DNA from: Echinococcus granulosus
Taxonomy: Eukaryota > Platyhelminthes > Cestoda > Cyclophyllidea > Taeniidae
Assembly (NCBI RefSeq): GCF_000524195.1
Contig: NW_020170419.1
Span: 481,533 to 545,532, forward strand
Reading direction: 5' to 3'
Length of the DNA: 64,000 nucleotides
Shown piece by piece: positions 23,101 to 35,344 of this stretch (positions are counted from its first letter, which is position 1; each line of letters begins with the position of its first letter). The notes below the pieces were generated by a model. That model worked only from the letters and a program-made list of their open reading frames with translations. It had not been told where the DNA came from and searched no databases. A program made the translations under genes and the position numbers.

Positions 23101-26100
23101 CGAGGCACTTCTTCATTTCATGTAATGGCGCAGTCCAGAAAATTCTGTCATTCTTTGGCAAAGCGTTTAGTGTGGCATTGGTCAAAGGCGGATAGATGTC
23201 TTGGCACCCGACTCGCATCAATTTCTCTTAACTACAGATTTTTGTTATCGACTGGGTCCACCGTTCTCTCGGGAATATTAGTCTTGTGCAAACTCCTGAC
23301 AGGTTTTGTGTCGATCAAACGTTTCACGTGTTTGGTGAATGATCATGGCGTTAAATGACTGCTGTGACAAATGACCTGCGCAGCCAAGGTCATCACTGTT
23401 GTACAGACGTACGGCTTTGAAGGGTTCATACCATTTAAATATCTCACTGCTAATTGGCTTTGAGTTCCATCACCGTGGCGTACTGTGTTGGAAGAGCTGT
23501 GTATTCTGGTTTTAGGACTTTGTTGACGAGATACACCGTCATCATCACACGCTTTTGTATAATCGCACCACCACAATCAAATAAATTACCTCCCTCTTCC
23601 TTCTTCTCTAGTCGGAGTGCTTGCAGTCTGCACAAAAGGCATCGGAGAGTCAGGGAGCGTCGACTTCGTGTGCCTCATCGGCGGCGGTGACACCAGCAAC
23701 GCCAAGTCCCGATTTGGATGCAATGATGACGGGACGGACGGATGTAAGACAGTTGACGGGAGGACTATGGAGACCGCCGGTTATGCGGCCTTCGCCTCCA
23801 CTACCACGACAGCAGCTGCACCATGCACCACCGGCTGTGATTACGTATGTGGAGAAACAGGCGCCAATTGATGAAAATAAAGAGGCTGCGAGGACTGTGG
23901 TGAGCCAGCTTGCTTATTTGGGGACGGATATTTACTCTCTCGGGTTCCTTCTGTCCGTCAAGTTTCGGTTGATCCAATTATACATTCACCCATTCGTCCC
24001 ATAATCGCTTCTCTTATTCCTGATCAATTCTTCCGTTTATTTTGGTTGCTAATTAATTTAACCTTTTATTTATTCTTCCCCTTATCTATCAATCTACTCT
24101 TTCGTCTTTTGCCGATTTTTCCGTTCTTCATTCTATCCAATCACTTCTTATCTGTCCATCTGTTCCTTTATCTGCCCATCTTCAAGGTCTTCAATCATCC
24201 CTTCATTCAATCCTCTTTTAATGCATCACTTGCTCCAGACACTACTCCCTACCCTAGTTGTCCGGTCATTTGTTTTTCGTACTTTCCCTCAATCTTTCAA
24301 CTATTCGTTCACGCGTCCATTCCTCGTCTGTCCACTCATTCGCTCAATCCTTGGCCTGTCTCTTATCCATTAGACCATCTACTCATTCTCATTTTGATTC
24401 ACCTTCAAGCTTAATCCCTCCTGTTTATTATTTTTTGCTTGCTCATCTTCATACCTCCTAAAGTCTCTCCATTTATGAGGCGTTCCTCTGTAAATGTATG
24501 CATAAAATTTTGCCTCTGTGGTTTCTTTTATAACCCATATCAAGGGAGTTGGTAACTGGAACAGTACAGACGTTTTTATCATAGTCACGCACATCCGGCT
24601 TGAAAGTTACACTGACAAGAGCAGTTGACTGCCTGATTAAGTTTTCATTCTGCGTTATGTGTCCTCCTCTTTCTGTTTTGATATTCATTCTTAGTACTCC
24701 CCTGGGTGTTGCATCCTTGCAAATGATCATCGCCACCGTTGTCTATTACTTTAAAACTGCATACGATTCCGAGACAAAGGCTAGTACGACCCTTTGATTC
24801 GCTCCCTTTCATGAGATTTTGGTAAATTTCTTACATTCGCCCAATGTGGAATTATTTATCTTTTAGGCTGGGACGCACCCCCGTAACTCTAACCTGGATA
24901 CAATATGCGGATTATTTTAAAAAATTGGATTTTTATCAGTTCCTCCAAGGAGGCTGACAGCACTCTTGATGCCCATAGTTAAAACCGTTTTCACCTTCCC
25001 GACGATTTCATCCATTTATCACCAATTTCATTAACTTTCGCCGTTTATCTAATATGATATGCGTTCCCATAGTTGCGGTTCAGTAAATTCTGAGGATTTG
25101 GTACTAAACAACTATAGGGGTTCACAAAGCGCCTAAAGAAGTGCCTTGTATCGCAGACTTCTGACTACTAGGGGTCAGTCGACAGCGAAAACACGTCGAT
25201 TTTAGACTTGTGATTTGGCACACTATCCTGCAATGAAATATCTTTCTCCGTGTCTACTTACAAAGAAGTGAAATCCCATTAGCCAGAGTCTATCAAACAA
25301 ACCATCAATTAGTGGTTGTCAAAGGGACTTTCTACTGCCTCCCATCTAATCGACACGTCATCAGTAGAGGTGTCGATAAAAAAGGCGACGCTTTCTTTCC
25401 CACGTTGTTTCCTTTTATCATCTCCTTGGTAAAGCTTTCTTTTTGGCTCCTCACTTAAGATGTCTTTCGCAATTGCCTCCATTTTAGATTGGGATTCTCA
25501 CAAAGACCAAAAGTATTCAGGAGGCAATCGATCAACTCAAAGCAAGGGATCTTCTTTCTCGCCTAAATAGGGAGGTCATTCTAAAAAGCATTCTCCTTCT
25601 CTCTGATGGTAGGTCTTTTCTGATTACAAGCGTACTTTTATCTGACTGATTGTGGATAGTGTTTCAGCGCCTCATCCACTGTCACCACACATAAGGACTC
25701 GCCTAATTGGCCTGAGAGCTTCTCTTTACCTTGTAGCTAGTTCATGTACCCGACCCCAAATAGAGCTGATTGCATCCTCGGTCTGCCCATAGGTTAGGTC
25801 ACTTACATGACCTGCTTTTAGTTGATCGTTTATCAGGCGCGATCTCGCTAAGCATTGACAGCATTTGTCTAGGCCTTGAGACATCTGTATTCACAATCAC
25901 TCTCTATCTTGGTCTCAGATCAAGCTCCTCTCTCCTGAACCAGTCGAGATCTAGGGTTAGGATCAATTATAACAGTGAAGTCACAAATCATCGACTTACC
26001 TTGTTTTGATGGATCGCATTGTACTCTCCGTTTCACAAGAGGAGGTCTTAAAATGTGGACTTTCTAAAGAATATTCAGACGATCGAGTTTGCCACGTGCA

Positions 26101-29100
26101 CTCGCTTACACTCATTGATGTCACCAGCTATTCACTCTTTTCTGCATTGGACTCCACAATGATATTCATATCCATCGGTCTCAAATGACGATGTTCTGCA
26201 AGTTGAGGGCAGATGAGGCCAGATTTGCATAATGTCAACTCCAGTTGGATTTGAGGTTTACGTCGCTTACCAGAAGCGAACTTCACATTCCCACCACCCA
26301 TTAACCTTTACTGACCGTGTATGTTTACCAAGTGGGATCCACACCATCGTTAGCCAAAATTACAATTTCACTTGTTTCTTCAACGTCTCAACTCAACACG
26401 AAGTTTGGAATCACCTTCCAAAGGTAATTTCTCATCTCAAATCATTCACTCATTGTGCTTATGTTTGTTATCTTCCTACCGAGCACATTTGCTCCATCCT
26501 CAACCTGCCTTGCATTGTTCCCACGGCAAAATTCGTGTGAAAGTATGAAGTATTTCTTTAACTTCCGGTTCTCACAAAAGAAATACTCTAAGGTGAGACC
26601 AGTGCTGGAGGTGCATAGATGGGAACTACTGAAGGGATGTCGTAAGCTAAAAAAAGGAGAGATTGAGAAAGTTGATTGTTTCTTGCTTATAGCCACCTCT
26701 ACTATCTATTCTATGGATCGTCAGAGCAAGCACACGGCCTGCCAACTCGCCTCCCTCCTACAATACTCCCAGTCGCAACCACAATCGGATCACATCATCA
26801 CAGCTCTCGACTCCGCTTGGCCCCGAGTGCTCCAGTGCCTCAGCGCCGCTTCGCCCAAGACTGCGTTGGCTTTCCTGACCGCACGACTCATCCTCACTGG
26901 CTGTCTGTCCCTAACTAGGGTGGCCGAACCCCTGTCTTCAGGGCGTCATCATCCTCTATTCTTGCTCATCCTCCAGCAGCTTGCGCAAATGGCTGCGTCA
27001 AGGGCGTCTCCAGGCCAGTTTCTTCGCATGCAAGATGAGGAAAATGAAAATAAGGCCTTTCAGCAAGTAGAGGATGGGGACTTTATTCCCGAGGGTGTGA
27101 CTCTTGCTGAAAGCTCAGTGGACAGGAGGGCACAGTTAGTGAAGATGTTTGCAGAGAGTAATGTGGTGCTTGAGAAGATGCTTCCAGGTAAGCGGCAGAT
27201 TGCGGTGTCACCAAATCGCTCCGATACTGATTTTATTTCGACTCTAAATCGTGTTACTTTTTTCTCTGGTTGTCTTCTTCAACATCACCGATTGAGTGCA
27301 GGTGATCATTACTTCTTTGTCAATAGTTGGTTGGGCATTGAAGTTGGTGTCTCATTTTCTAGTGACAGACTTTATCCATACTGGCTTCCATCACATTTTC
27401 TAATGAAAGATTTCATGGTTTCTCTTAATGATGCTACCATTTGCGACAAGTGAGTTTTATAAATCTCCTTGCTGAAGGGCTAAACGCCCATTACAAACGT
27501 GTCCAGAAACAACCTCTTCTTAAAATACCACAAGGTCTAGTGGATCAGTCAAGTGGAAGTAAAGCCTATTCTTAGAACGCACCAAGATGGCCGCTGCTTC
27601 ATACCACAAAAATTTTCCGTGATGTGAAAATGTGTACTTTAGGCTGACAATTAGGGGAAAGGAAGGTACTGCTTCACCCCGCCCTCTGTATTCTTTTAAT
27701 TAGGCTTCTACAAGTCATGATTACTACATTCTCTTGGTATTAGACCATCATATAGCTGACAGCCATACAAAATCGACGAAATCTTTCCACTCCTTTTTTC
27801 CCTTTTCACATTTTATGCTACCGGATTAGGTGGCTAGAAGGGAAGCCCAATCACTTGTGCTCATATTTCTTTGTCAATTCCTTAGTGTACCATGACTCAC
27901 GAGGGTAGCGAATGTACCACTTACAATTCAGCGTGTCTTGGAGACTTTGTCGGTCGTTCCACCATTCCCCACTCTTTTTATCCAACGATCCTCTTTCTTC
28001 GTGCTTGTAGTTGTATCCGTCGGGACACCTGTGGGGCGCTGCGTTTGTTCCACCATTGTTGCAACGTGGCATCCTATCTGTATTGAACTTTAGACTAAAG
28101 AAAAAAGATACACGTTGGGTATAACTATTGACAAGTATGAATTTGTCCCTCATTTCCCCTCTTCCTTTTATACAATTCATGCTCGAATTTTTTAGCCACT
28201 TCAACTAAGGTGGTAAATCACGCCCAGCCTCCTATGATAAGAGTCAGCTTGTCAAGTTTACCAAGTCCCCATGATAATTAGGTAGGGAAGTTGGGAAAAC
28301 TTTTTTTGAGTAAAAAAGGAGGCATTTTAAATTTGATCCTCCAGTGGGCTTTGTGATTGACCTGTCTTCAAGATGGTCACTTAAGTTATCCATATTTCCC
28401 TCACTATAATGCATTATTATCCTTCTCTTGCTTGGAATCTATGCTCTCTCCCCTAGAAGGAGATAATCTTGCTGCGTAAATCCGGCTCTTGCATGGGATT
28501 TTTTCCTTAGAAGGAGGCACCTGATAGAGCTTTTTTTTCTCGTTTCTGGAGGCCATAGACATACCCGTTTCTATTCCAACTGCTTGTTCGGTTTCTAATG
28601 TCCATTTGGCCTGTTTAATGTCAGGGAGAGGTGTTTGTCGTTACTGGGAGAAACCTGAGGAGAATGCGCAAGATGCGATTAGTGTGATGAGCAGTATCTC
28701 CCATCGCCTTCCACCCCAGTGTGTAAATCCTCCCACAGGTCAATTTTTTGTGGCATGTTTTGAGGTCATATATTGTAACGTGTTGATGGAAGTGGACTTT
28801 TTTTCACTGGCCGCTTTACTTACTTTCACTTAGTTTCACTTAGTCTTGCCTGTTTCTCGGGCAGAAGTTGGTCTTCCATATATCCTAGTTGTATTGCGTA
28901 GTGTAGAGTAGAGCTGTTCACCTCACAGTCAGTAACTGCGTCTACAACCCACCACCTTAGCACCGTGAAGTAGTCAGTTTTGGACTAACCGGCGATAGCT
29001 ACGTTTATTTGGTGTTGCGATGCAAGACTGTAAATATCGCTTTACATCACAGGTCAGTTAGTCAGTCAGTTTGAGAAAAATTGCCTCCCAAACTTGCGTT

Positions 29101-32100
29101 CTTAAAAGATACGCACGCGGAGAAGGTGAAGCTGGTTGGCATCTACCGACTATTGAATGTAGAACGTCATTCGCCCCGCTTCCATCGTAACTTAGTGGCG
29201 ATTTAGTAGCTTCCACAACTTAATCAGTTCTATCATGCAAATGCCAACAGCCTGCCTCGCCACTCACGCCAAATGCACCGTCAGCATCACCCTCGTGTGA
29301 TATGTTCTTCGTCACTAGAGTCAAATGGACGGTTTCATTGCCACACCACACTATAGCTGTTCCAAATGCTATCCAACTTGTTTTACCAGAGGCTTCTACA
29401 GTCATGAAATTGAGTTCAACTCGGTTTTTGCAAGGAAAACTGGGCCGAATCACCATCTATCTATCCATCCATCTCATCTGATTCAAGCGGCTAACCCACC
29501 GATTGCCGCATACAAACTATGACAAGCATCTTGCAAGCCCCCTTAGTTTACTACGTAGCACCGCAGTGGAATACGCTAATAACCGAGTAAACTTGTTCTG
29601 TCACCTGACAGCTGGTACTCTTGGCATTCTTGGCATGCTTCATCACGCAAAGAAAAAGGCGCAACAACGTGGATTTTCAATTTAACTCTGGCCATGCCTA
29701 AATGTCAAAAGCATTTCGCAGCACTTTAATTTGTCTTTTCATTGTCATCTTTCCATCATCTAGCACTAATAAATTGCATTTGGCCTCTAAGCAGACATCA
29801 TTGCTCAAAGACTGTAGTTACCTCTCTGTTTTGTTGACCGCCAATTGATTGACTCTGAGTTGGTTGGTTTTAAACTCTTCAAGTCCTGTTTTTTTTTTTC
29901 AGAGGGCAGCCAGTCACCGAAGCGGATGCTTGAACTCCTTCAAGAACGCGGTATTGACTTCTTCCTACCCTGCTTTCGCCTTGTTGTGGAGACTCTTTGT
30001 CCCCTCCTCACAAGTGGTGAGGATCTGCGTACCTTTGCTAACCACGTGCCTAGTCTCAAAGGTCACCTAAGTGCCGAGGTGGTGCACAGTCTCATGGGCG
30101 CCGCGTTTGAACGCGCTCGAGTGGCTGGATCTAGCGTCACGTCATCTACCGACAGGGATGAAGTCGAGGAGGCAGAGGCGGCTGAATGGTGTGCGATGAT
30201 TGCGGAGGGTCATTTGCATAGATGTGTGCTACCAGAACGCCAGATGGACGTATTGCATGCGTTGCAAGTCTTTTGGAATGACAAGGGCAAACCAAAAGGT
30301 GCGAACCCAGTCTGTCTTTCAAATCGTTTTAATTCGCTTGGCCATTTCATATGGCTAGATCAGGGTAGACTGTGCTTCTGTGGGGGAGATCTGAGGTGGA
30401 TTTCCATGCATACCCAGATGACTAACAGCATTGTGCGATCCAAGTACTATGACTGACAATGGGGTGTGATGATGCATTAGCGTTGCTATGCACACACTTT
30501 TTATTGATGACCATTTGAAATGCAAAAACGTTTGGAGTGACATACTTGTCATTCTTCCATGGTGCAATCCAATTTTTGCGTTTAAAAGTACATCCTCTTG
30601 TAGAACACGAAGTTACTGTGAAGCACAAGAGTTCGTAATTGTTGTGCAGAAGACAACCCGGAGGACAATGTGTTCGTTGCATCGAATACATCGTTGAAGT
30701 AACTAGTAAGGCATGAGCAAAGGTGGTCATGTGAATTTGTTGCACAGGAGGCGGCTTTACTAGTCGTTTTTGTGGATTTCGGTGTGAGTTACCCATCTCG
30801 TTTACTGCTATAGCCAAGAGTGGATGGCTGGCACATTGTAACGAGATTTTTGATCGTCTAATTTAGGTTCTCTGGAAAGTAAAGAAGTAGACCTATCACT
30901 TCTTGATTTTGACGCCACATCGAGAAGAAGATTTCCAATTTTGTGTTGTGAATTAACTTATCCCATGCCCAATTTTTTGGCTAACTGCCTTAAGTTGGAG
31001 GTCCGTGCGAAAAACTCAACAACTTTTTTAACCAATCACCCTGAACAGCTTAATCCATCTGATTGGTCTACACCTAACTCCTGGTATTAAATCTTCGTGT
31101 TCCTCGTCTTCAATACACTTGGGCACAAGTCAGCCCTAATTGCTTCGTAGACAGTCAATTCCTTTTACTGAAGGCTTTCTCTTGGAGTATTTCATATAAC
31201 TTGCTGGAAATTTTAGCAGATGGCCATTTATCGCCTCGGTGTCATTAAACTAACCCTCCTGGGCTCTATCTGAAGCTACTGTGGAACTCACAACTGGGAT
31301 GTGAAATCAGGTCTTGTGCTTACTCCTGTTACAGGTTTTGTGTTGCGGTGCTTCCAAAACCTCTACGAGTTCGATTTGGTCGAGAAGGCGGCATTTCTGG
31401 CGTGGCGTGAAGAGGTGGACCAAAACTACCCGGCCAAGGGGCAAGCTCTGTTTGAGGTCAGTTGTCTGGATTACCAAAGTGCTAAAAATGGGAGACTTTG
31501 GGAGGGGTAAAATAATTTTTACTAATCATACTACCCTTTTGCGCCCCTCCGTCGTAGCATAGCACAGCAAAACTGACCTGTGGGAGGATTGTTGCTTTGT
31601 GTATTTTCTCAATTTCACTGTGCAGTGATTGACACCTTCCCTTGTCATCAAATAGGCCAGATGGACGTCAACTAGGACTAGTGAGTAAATGGACCAGAAG
31701 GCTCCATTCTTTCGCGTCGGCACTAGTCCTCATATTGCAAACCAGTTTGTAATCACAATATGCTCAATATTTTTCAGTAGTATATATCATATCCAAATGT
31801 GGTTGCTTGGTCTTGGCTACTGTTGTGGAGTTTGGTAGTTTGAAGCTGTGGTTTTGCGAACGGCAGTCGGTTACTTCTGGACAAGGACAGGTCTGTGGCT
31901 TCGAGAGCATCCTCACGTCACTTTTTTTCCCTTTCACTCGATCTAGTTTCTTTTTTTGTGAAACTGCCTTTTGTTTTTCCTCTAGGTCATGCGATGGTTG
32001 CATTGGCTGGAAACAGTCGAGGACGTTGATGAATCCGACGACAACGCAGGTGGCAATGCCGGTGGACCTGAAATTGCGGCTCAAAGTGGAGGCACTGACA

Positions 32101-32159
32101 AGTCAACTGTTGACTACGTGAACGGTGGTGACAGTGCTGATGGTGTCGCCGACGCTTGA
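20157..32159 (+). CDS. EIF4G2: Eukaryotic translation initiation factor 4 gamma 2 (DAP5/p97/NAT1), 5' end missing
   Basis: Exons: 20157-20334, 20378-20480, 20521-20628, 20665-21252, 22241-22329, 22457-22907, 23612-23899, 25488-25608, 26693-27187, 28625-28738, 29903-30298, 31335-31456, 31986-32159, all in phase, giving at least 1074 residues (human 907). DAP5 drives cap-independent or alternative-cap initiation by binding eIF4A and eIF3. The MIF4G domain begins at LLNKVTPDNF and includes LMDQYFERI. A Ser/Gly-rich linker with glutamine stretches follows (22457-23899). MA3 spans about 25488-27187, with AEPLSSGRHHPLFLLILQQL. The W2 domain (29903-32159) contains FLAWREEVDQNYPAKGQALF and ends WLHWLETVEDVDESDDN, the acidic tail typical of DAP5. 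The first exon here starts in phase 1, so the start codon lies upstream; human DAP5 starts at GUG, which could make it hard to see. Conventional eIF4G is less likely because W2 similarity is to DAP5. Confidence 0.93.
24000..24465 (+). repeat. Degenerate pyrimidine-rich simple-sequence tract in a DAP5 intron
   Basis: About 460 bases of strongly T/C-biased sequence with recurrent CATTCA, CCATTC and TCATCC units, like a decayed tetranucleotide repeat. The low purine content removes stop codons and creates an artificial 122-codon open frame. It lies in the intron 23900-25487. Confidence 0.6.
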
Positions 32160-33760
32160 GAAGGGAATCTGAACCCACATTCACACACATACACACATGG
32201 CTAAGTACTTCCCAACCGATTCTTTCACGTCTTGCTCTCTATTTATCAATTTCTGTGTCTATTGTCTCCAACTGTGTTATCTGTCTATGTACCTGTCTTG
32301 TTTTCTTCGATGATACCATTGTTGATTCGCTCATCTCTCCGCCTCTCCTTCCCCCCCCCCTGACATTCTCATTTAATTACCTAAATGGTTTCCCGTAAAT
32401 GTACCTTCTTTTCTTTTTTTAGCAGGAACGGTCAAGAATGATGCCTTTGGAGGTACCATTATGTGCACATGTCGGAGGGGAGGTCAAGAGACCAATTGTG
32501 TGTGGTACTGGCAGTGCGGCGCGTGGAAGGCGGTGTGATTTCCGCCTTCCCTTTGGCAGGTGCGTCTCCCATTGCGGTTACGCTTCCACTTCGACCGCCA
32601 CAACGGGATGCGAATACATTGAAGGTTAATTGTGAGGCGGAGAGGTTAATTCTTTAGCGTTCTGATGGTCTCGGCATAACTGCCAAACGTGGGAGTGGAA
32701 GAATAGCCAAAATGATTTAAGTTCCTCCATTTTGGATCCGTTTTTTTCGCCTTTCTGTTGGTCGTCTGCGAGCCAATAAACTGTCTCTTCTCTAGTGACC
32801 AATTGAAAGAGAGTTTCAGGATCAATGGCAAATGAGCTGACAAATGGTTATTTGTGCGAGCACATCCATTGGTTAATTATAGACCAATTGGGACGGTGAA
32901 TATTTTTAGGTAATATATGCGACATGTGTAAACCGCTTTTTCTCTTAGCAAAAAGCATGCAATTTTATCCGCCACCACATAATCCTGTACTGAATGCGCA
33001 CACATCGTTCTTCGTAGTGTTAGATACTAGAAATTCGCCCCTAAGAAGTACACTATGGCGACACTTCTGGCATGATCTTGTAAGTGATAGTTGATCACTA
33101 AGTGGTTTCGTGATGTGGGTAGAGGGCTGCGTGCAACCTTTCTTGCACTTCCAATAGAAAAACATTCTAAACTAATTACCAAACTGGGAATGTTAAGTCA
33201 CCGCGAAAGGAATGATCAAGTGCAACTTATGGGGTTTGTAGCATACTCCTTGGGTTCGCTCTCCCTCTCTCGTGGCTAAATTACACTTTCCCTTTTTCCC
33301 ATTCGTGATTATGGTCTAAATTAACGTGCGCCCTTGACAGTGTGAACCTAGTCAAGATGCCAGCCTTGAACAATTGGGATTTGTCAAACTTCCCAAAAGT
33401 AAGAAGTCATACAATTTGCAGTTAGCTGTGTTAATATATTTTGCGGGATTTTCCACGCTGCCATCGCTGTGCGATTTAACAGTACCTTCAACTGTAGGTG
33501 GGGCTCTTCTAGTGTCTTTGAATGATCCGCTTTTCAGACCTATTCTGTGTATTAAATAGATGCATTTCTGACCTAGCTTCATCTCAGAATTGAATTAAGG
33601 GGTAGTCGAGAATAAATAAACAATCAGGAGTTTTAAGCAGTCAACTTCCGCCCCAAAAATTTAACGAAATTATAACTACTTCGGTAAGTAAATTGTCAAA
33701 CATCAAACCCACTAACGCTCCCTACCTACTGACGCCTGCTTGCGTTCCTTTTACCGCAAA
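32160..33760. other. DAP5 3' UTR and intergenic spacer
   Basis: The first part is probably DAP5 3' UTR, ending near the AATAAA at 32775-32780. Open frames at 32438-32657 overlap in two frames and show no conserved domain, so they are taken as UTR. A short exon-like segment, 33341-33398, has a good acceptor (TTGACAG) and donor (AAAA|GTAAGA) and could be a 5' exon of the candidate gene beginning at 33761. Its phase does not fit that gene, so it would have to be non-coding. Confidence 0.45.
32775..32780 (+). promoter_or_regulatory. Polyadenylation signal AATAAA, probable DAP5
   Basis: Canonical AATAAA 616 bases after the DAP5 stop codon, followed within 20 bases by CT/TC-rich sequence. It is the best candidate noticed downstream of the gene. 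Confidence 0.5.
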
Positions 33761-35344
33761 ATGTGTTCTCTTAGTAATTACAAAATGCGCGACGGAAATG
33801 GTGACCTCACCAATCCTGTCTGGAGGTCAATTTGGTCATCATTGCCGCACCAAGAGAGGTCCATGCGCATTCGAAGGATGACGCGTCTATGTGGAAACGC
33901 CTTGGCAGGTAATGGGCTTTACTCACATAGAAAAATGACAGTTTGCTTGTAAATCATCCACCATAGTAGGTTTGTCCATTTAGTGGATTTTAGCTAAACA
34001 CTCTTGATACGTAGACAGGCTGATATACTGAAAAGGCACCCCAAAGGGTAATCATGCAGTAGGAGGAGGCCTTCCTAATGGGCTAGGTGACTCCTGAGGT
34101 GGGTGGAGAATTAATGATTTTTCTGCTGAATGTATATCAAGCCTATTCAAGTGTTGCCTTTGGCTCATTCCTCTGCCTAACAGGATGTCGACATCAGCTA
34201 ATGCAACATTAACCTCACGCTAGTCATGCCGCAGTACCTGCTAAGGTCAAAGGAACCTGAAGTAACTTCCGTGTCACTGTTTGCTTTCTCTCTGTCGTTC
34301 CGACTAATATTTATGTAATTATTTACTCAGTCAGTCAGTCTTTCTAACCCGCCACAGAAGGCAGTAGCATTCAGTCTTCTCCCATCACCTATTAAATTTT
34401 GTAGTAGAGATGAAGGAGTTGAGAAGGTCCCTTCTTAAATCAGGCCCTGATTTCTATTATCTCAGTAGTACTGTAACCATCTCCTCTTGACTATCAAAAA
34501 AGCACTTCCAAGTCCTAAAGTGATTCGAACTATCTCTCATCCACTTTACCGCGTATAGTAACTTGAAGTTGTTCCAATCTCCCTTTTGACAACTTTTCGT
34601 GTCATCAGGTGACAGAAAGGGGAGTACAAAAAAAATTTGTGAGATTTTGGGCTATCACTGAAAAGTATGTAATAAAGAAGACAGAGATGGGTAAGTGAGA
34701 GACTGCCGTATAAGCAACCCAATCACCGCGGGCATTTGACCTATACACTTAGCCACTTCATTTATGACTCACAGACGCGCCCCTATTTGTGCGTCATCCA
34801 AACCAGGCCCCAGTGGAGTGGTTTCTTTCTCAAACAAATCAGTCACACAGTTTCATATCTCGACGTGAGAGGTAACGTGTTCCCTTCATCACATCCGCCT
34901 GTCTGTCAAATTTTTGTTTGAATTACGTTTTAGTGTTTTTTATATAGTTCACTGTAAATAATGGAGTTTTAAATGCCTTTTTTGAGTGGAAACTACTCCT
35001 ACTAATTTAGTTTAAGTGTTAATCAAGGCGCCAAAATATAGTTGTGTATACTAATTTAACCGCGAAAATTAGCCAATCAGACGGCAGGACTGTTCCGCGT
35101 AATTTAAACCTTGACACAAAGCCAATAGAAAAATCGGCAGACTAGTTTTCCATTTCCACAAGCTTATTCTCGATTTACTTATAACACTTCTGGTCTTATT
35201 TACCTAACTAGTAAACGATGCACCTCTAACCAAGACGCTAGCATTCCCTTTGGACCTTGGCAAGCATTAAGCGCCTCATCTGCGCAATTGTCACATCTGA
35301 AAGTGGCTCATCAATTAATTACAGCCTCAGTAGCCAGTTGTTAA
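33761..35344 (+). CDS. Speculative three-exon gene of unknown function
   Basis: Three exons can be joined with consistent phase: 33761-33908 (ATG at 33761, donor CAG|GTAATG), 34775-34871 (acceptor TGACTCACAG, donor GAG|GTAACG) and 35212-35344 (acceptor CTAACTAG, stop TAA). They give about 125 residues. The product is basic and serine-rich, with pieces such as GDLTNPVWRSIWSSLPHQER, APLFVRHPNQAPVEWFLSQT and SIPFGPWQALSASSAQLSHL. No domain, signal peptide or membrane segment was recognised, and no AATAAA was seen close to the stop. Splice signals are good individually, but three such signals can coincide by chance, so this is only a candidate. Confidence 0.28.

Noticed and set aside
24046..24414. 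122-codon + strand open frame in a DAP5 intron
   Set aside because: Caused by a pyrimidine-rich degenerate repeat lacking purines for stop codons; translation is low-complexity Leu/Ser/Pro/Phe.
32438..32657. Two overlapping + strand frames after the DAP5 stop
   Set aside because: No domain or splice continuity; best explained as 3' UTR before the AATAAA at 32775.
34326..34341. CAGT tandem units as a CRISPR-like or functional repeat
   Set aside because: Only three or four short units; an ordinary simple repeat.
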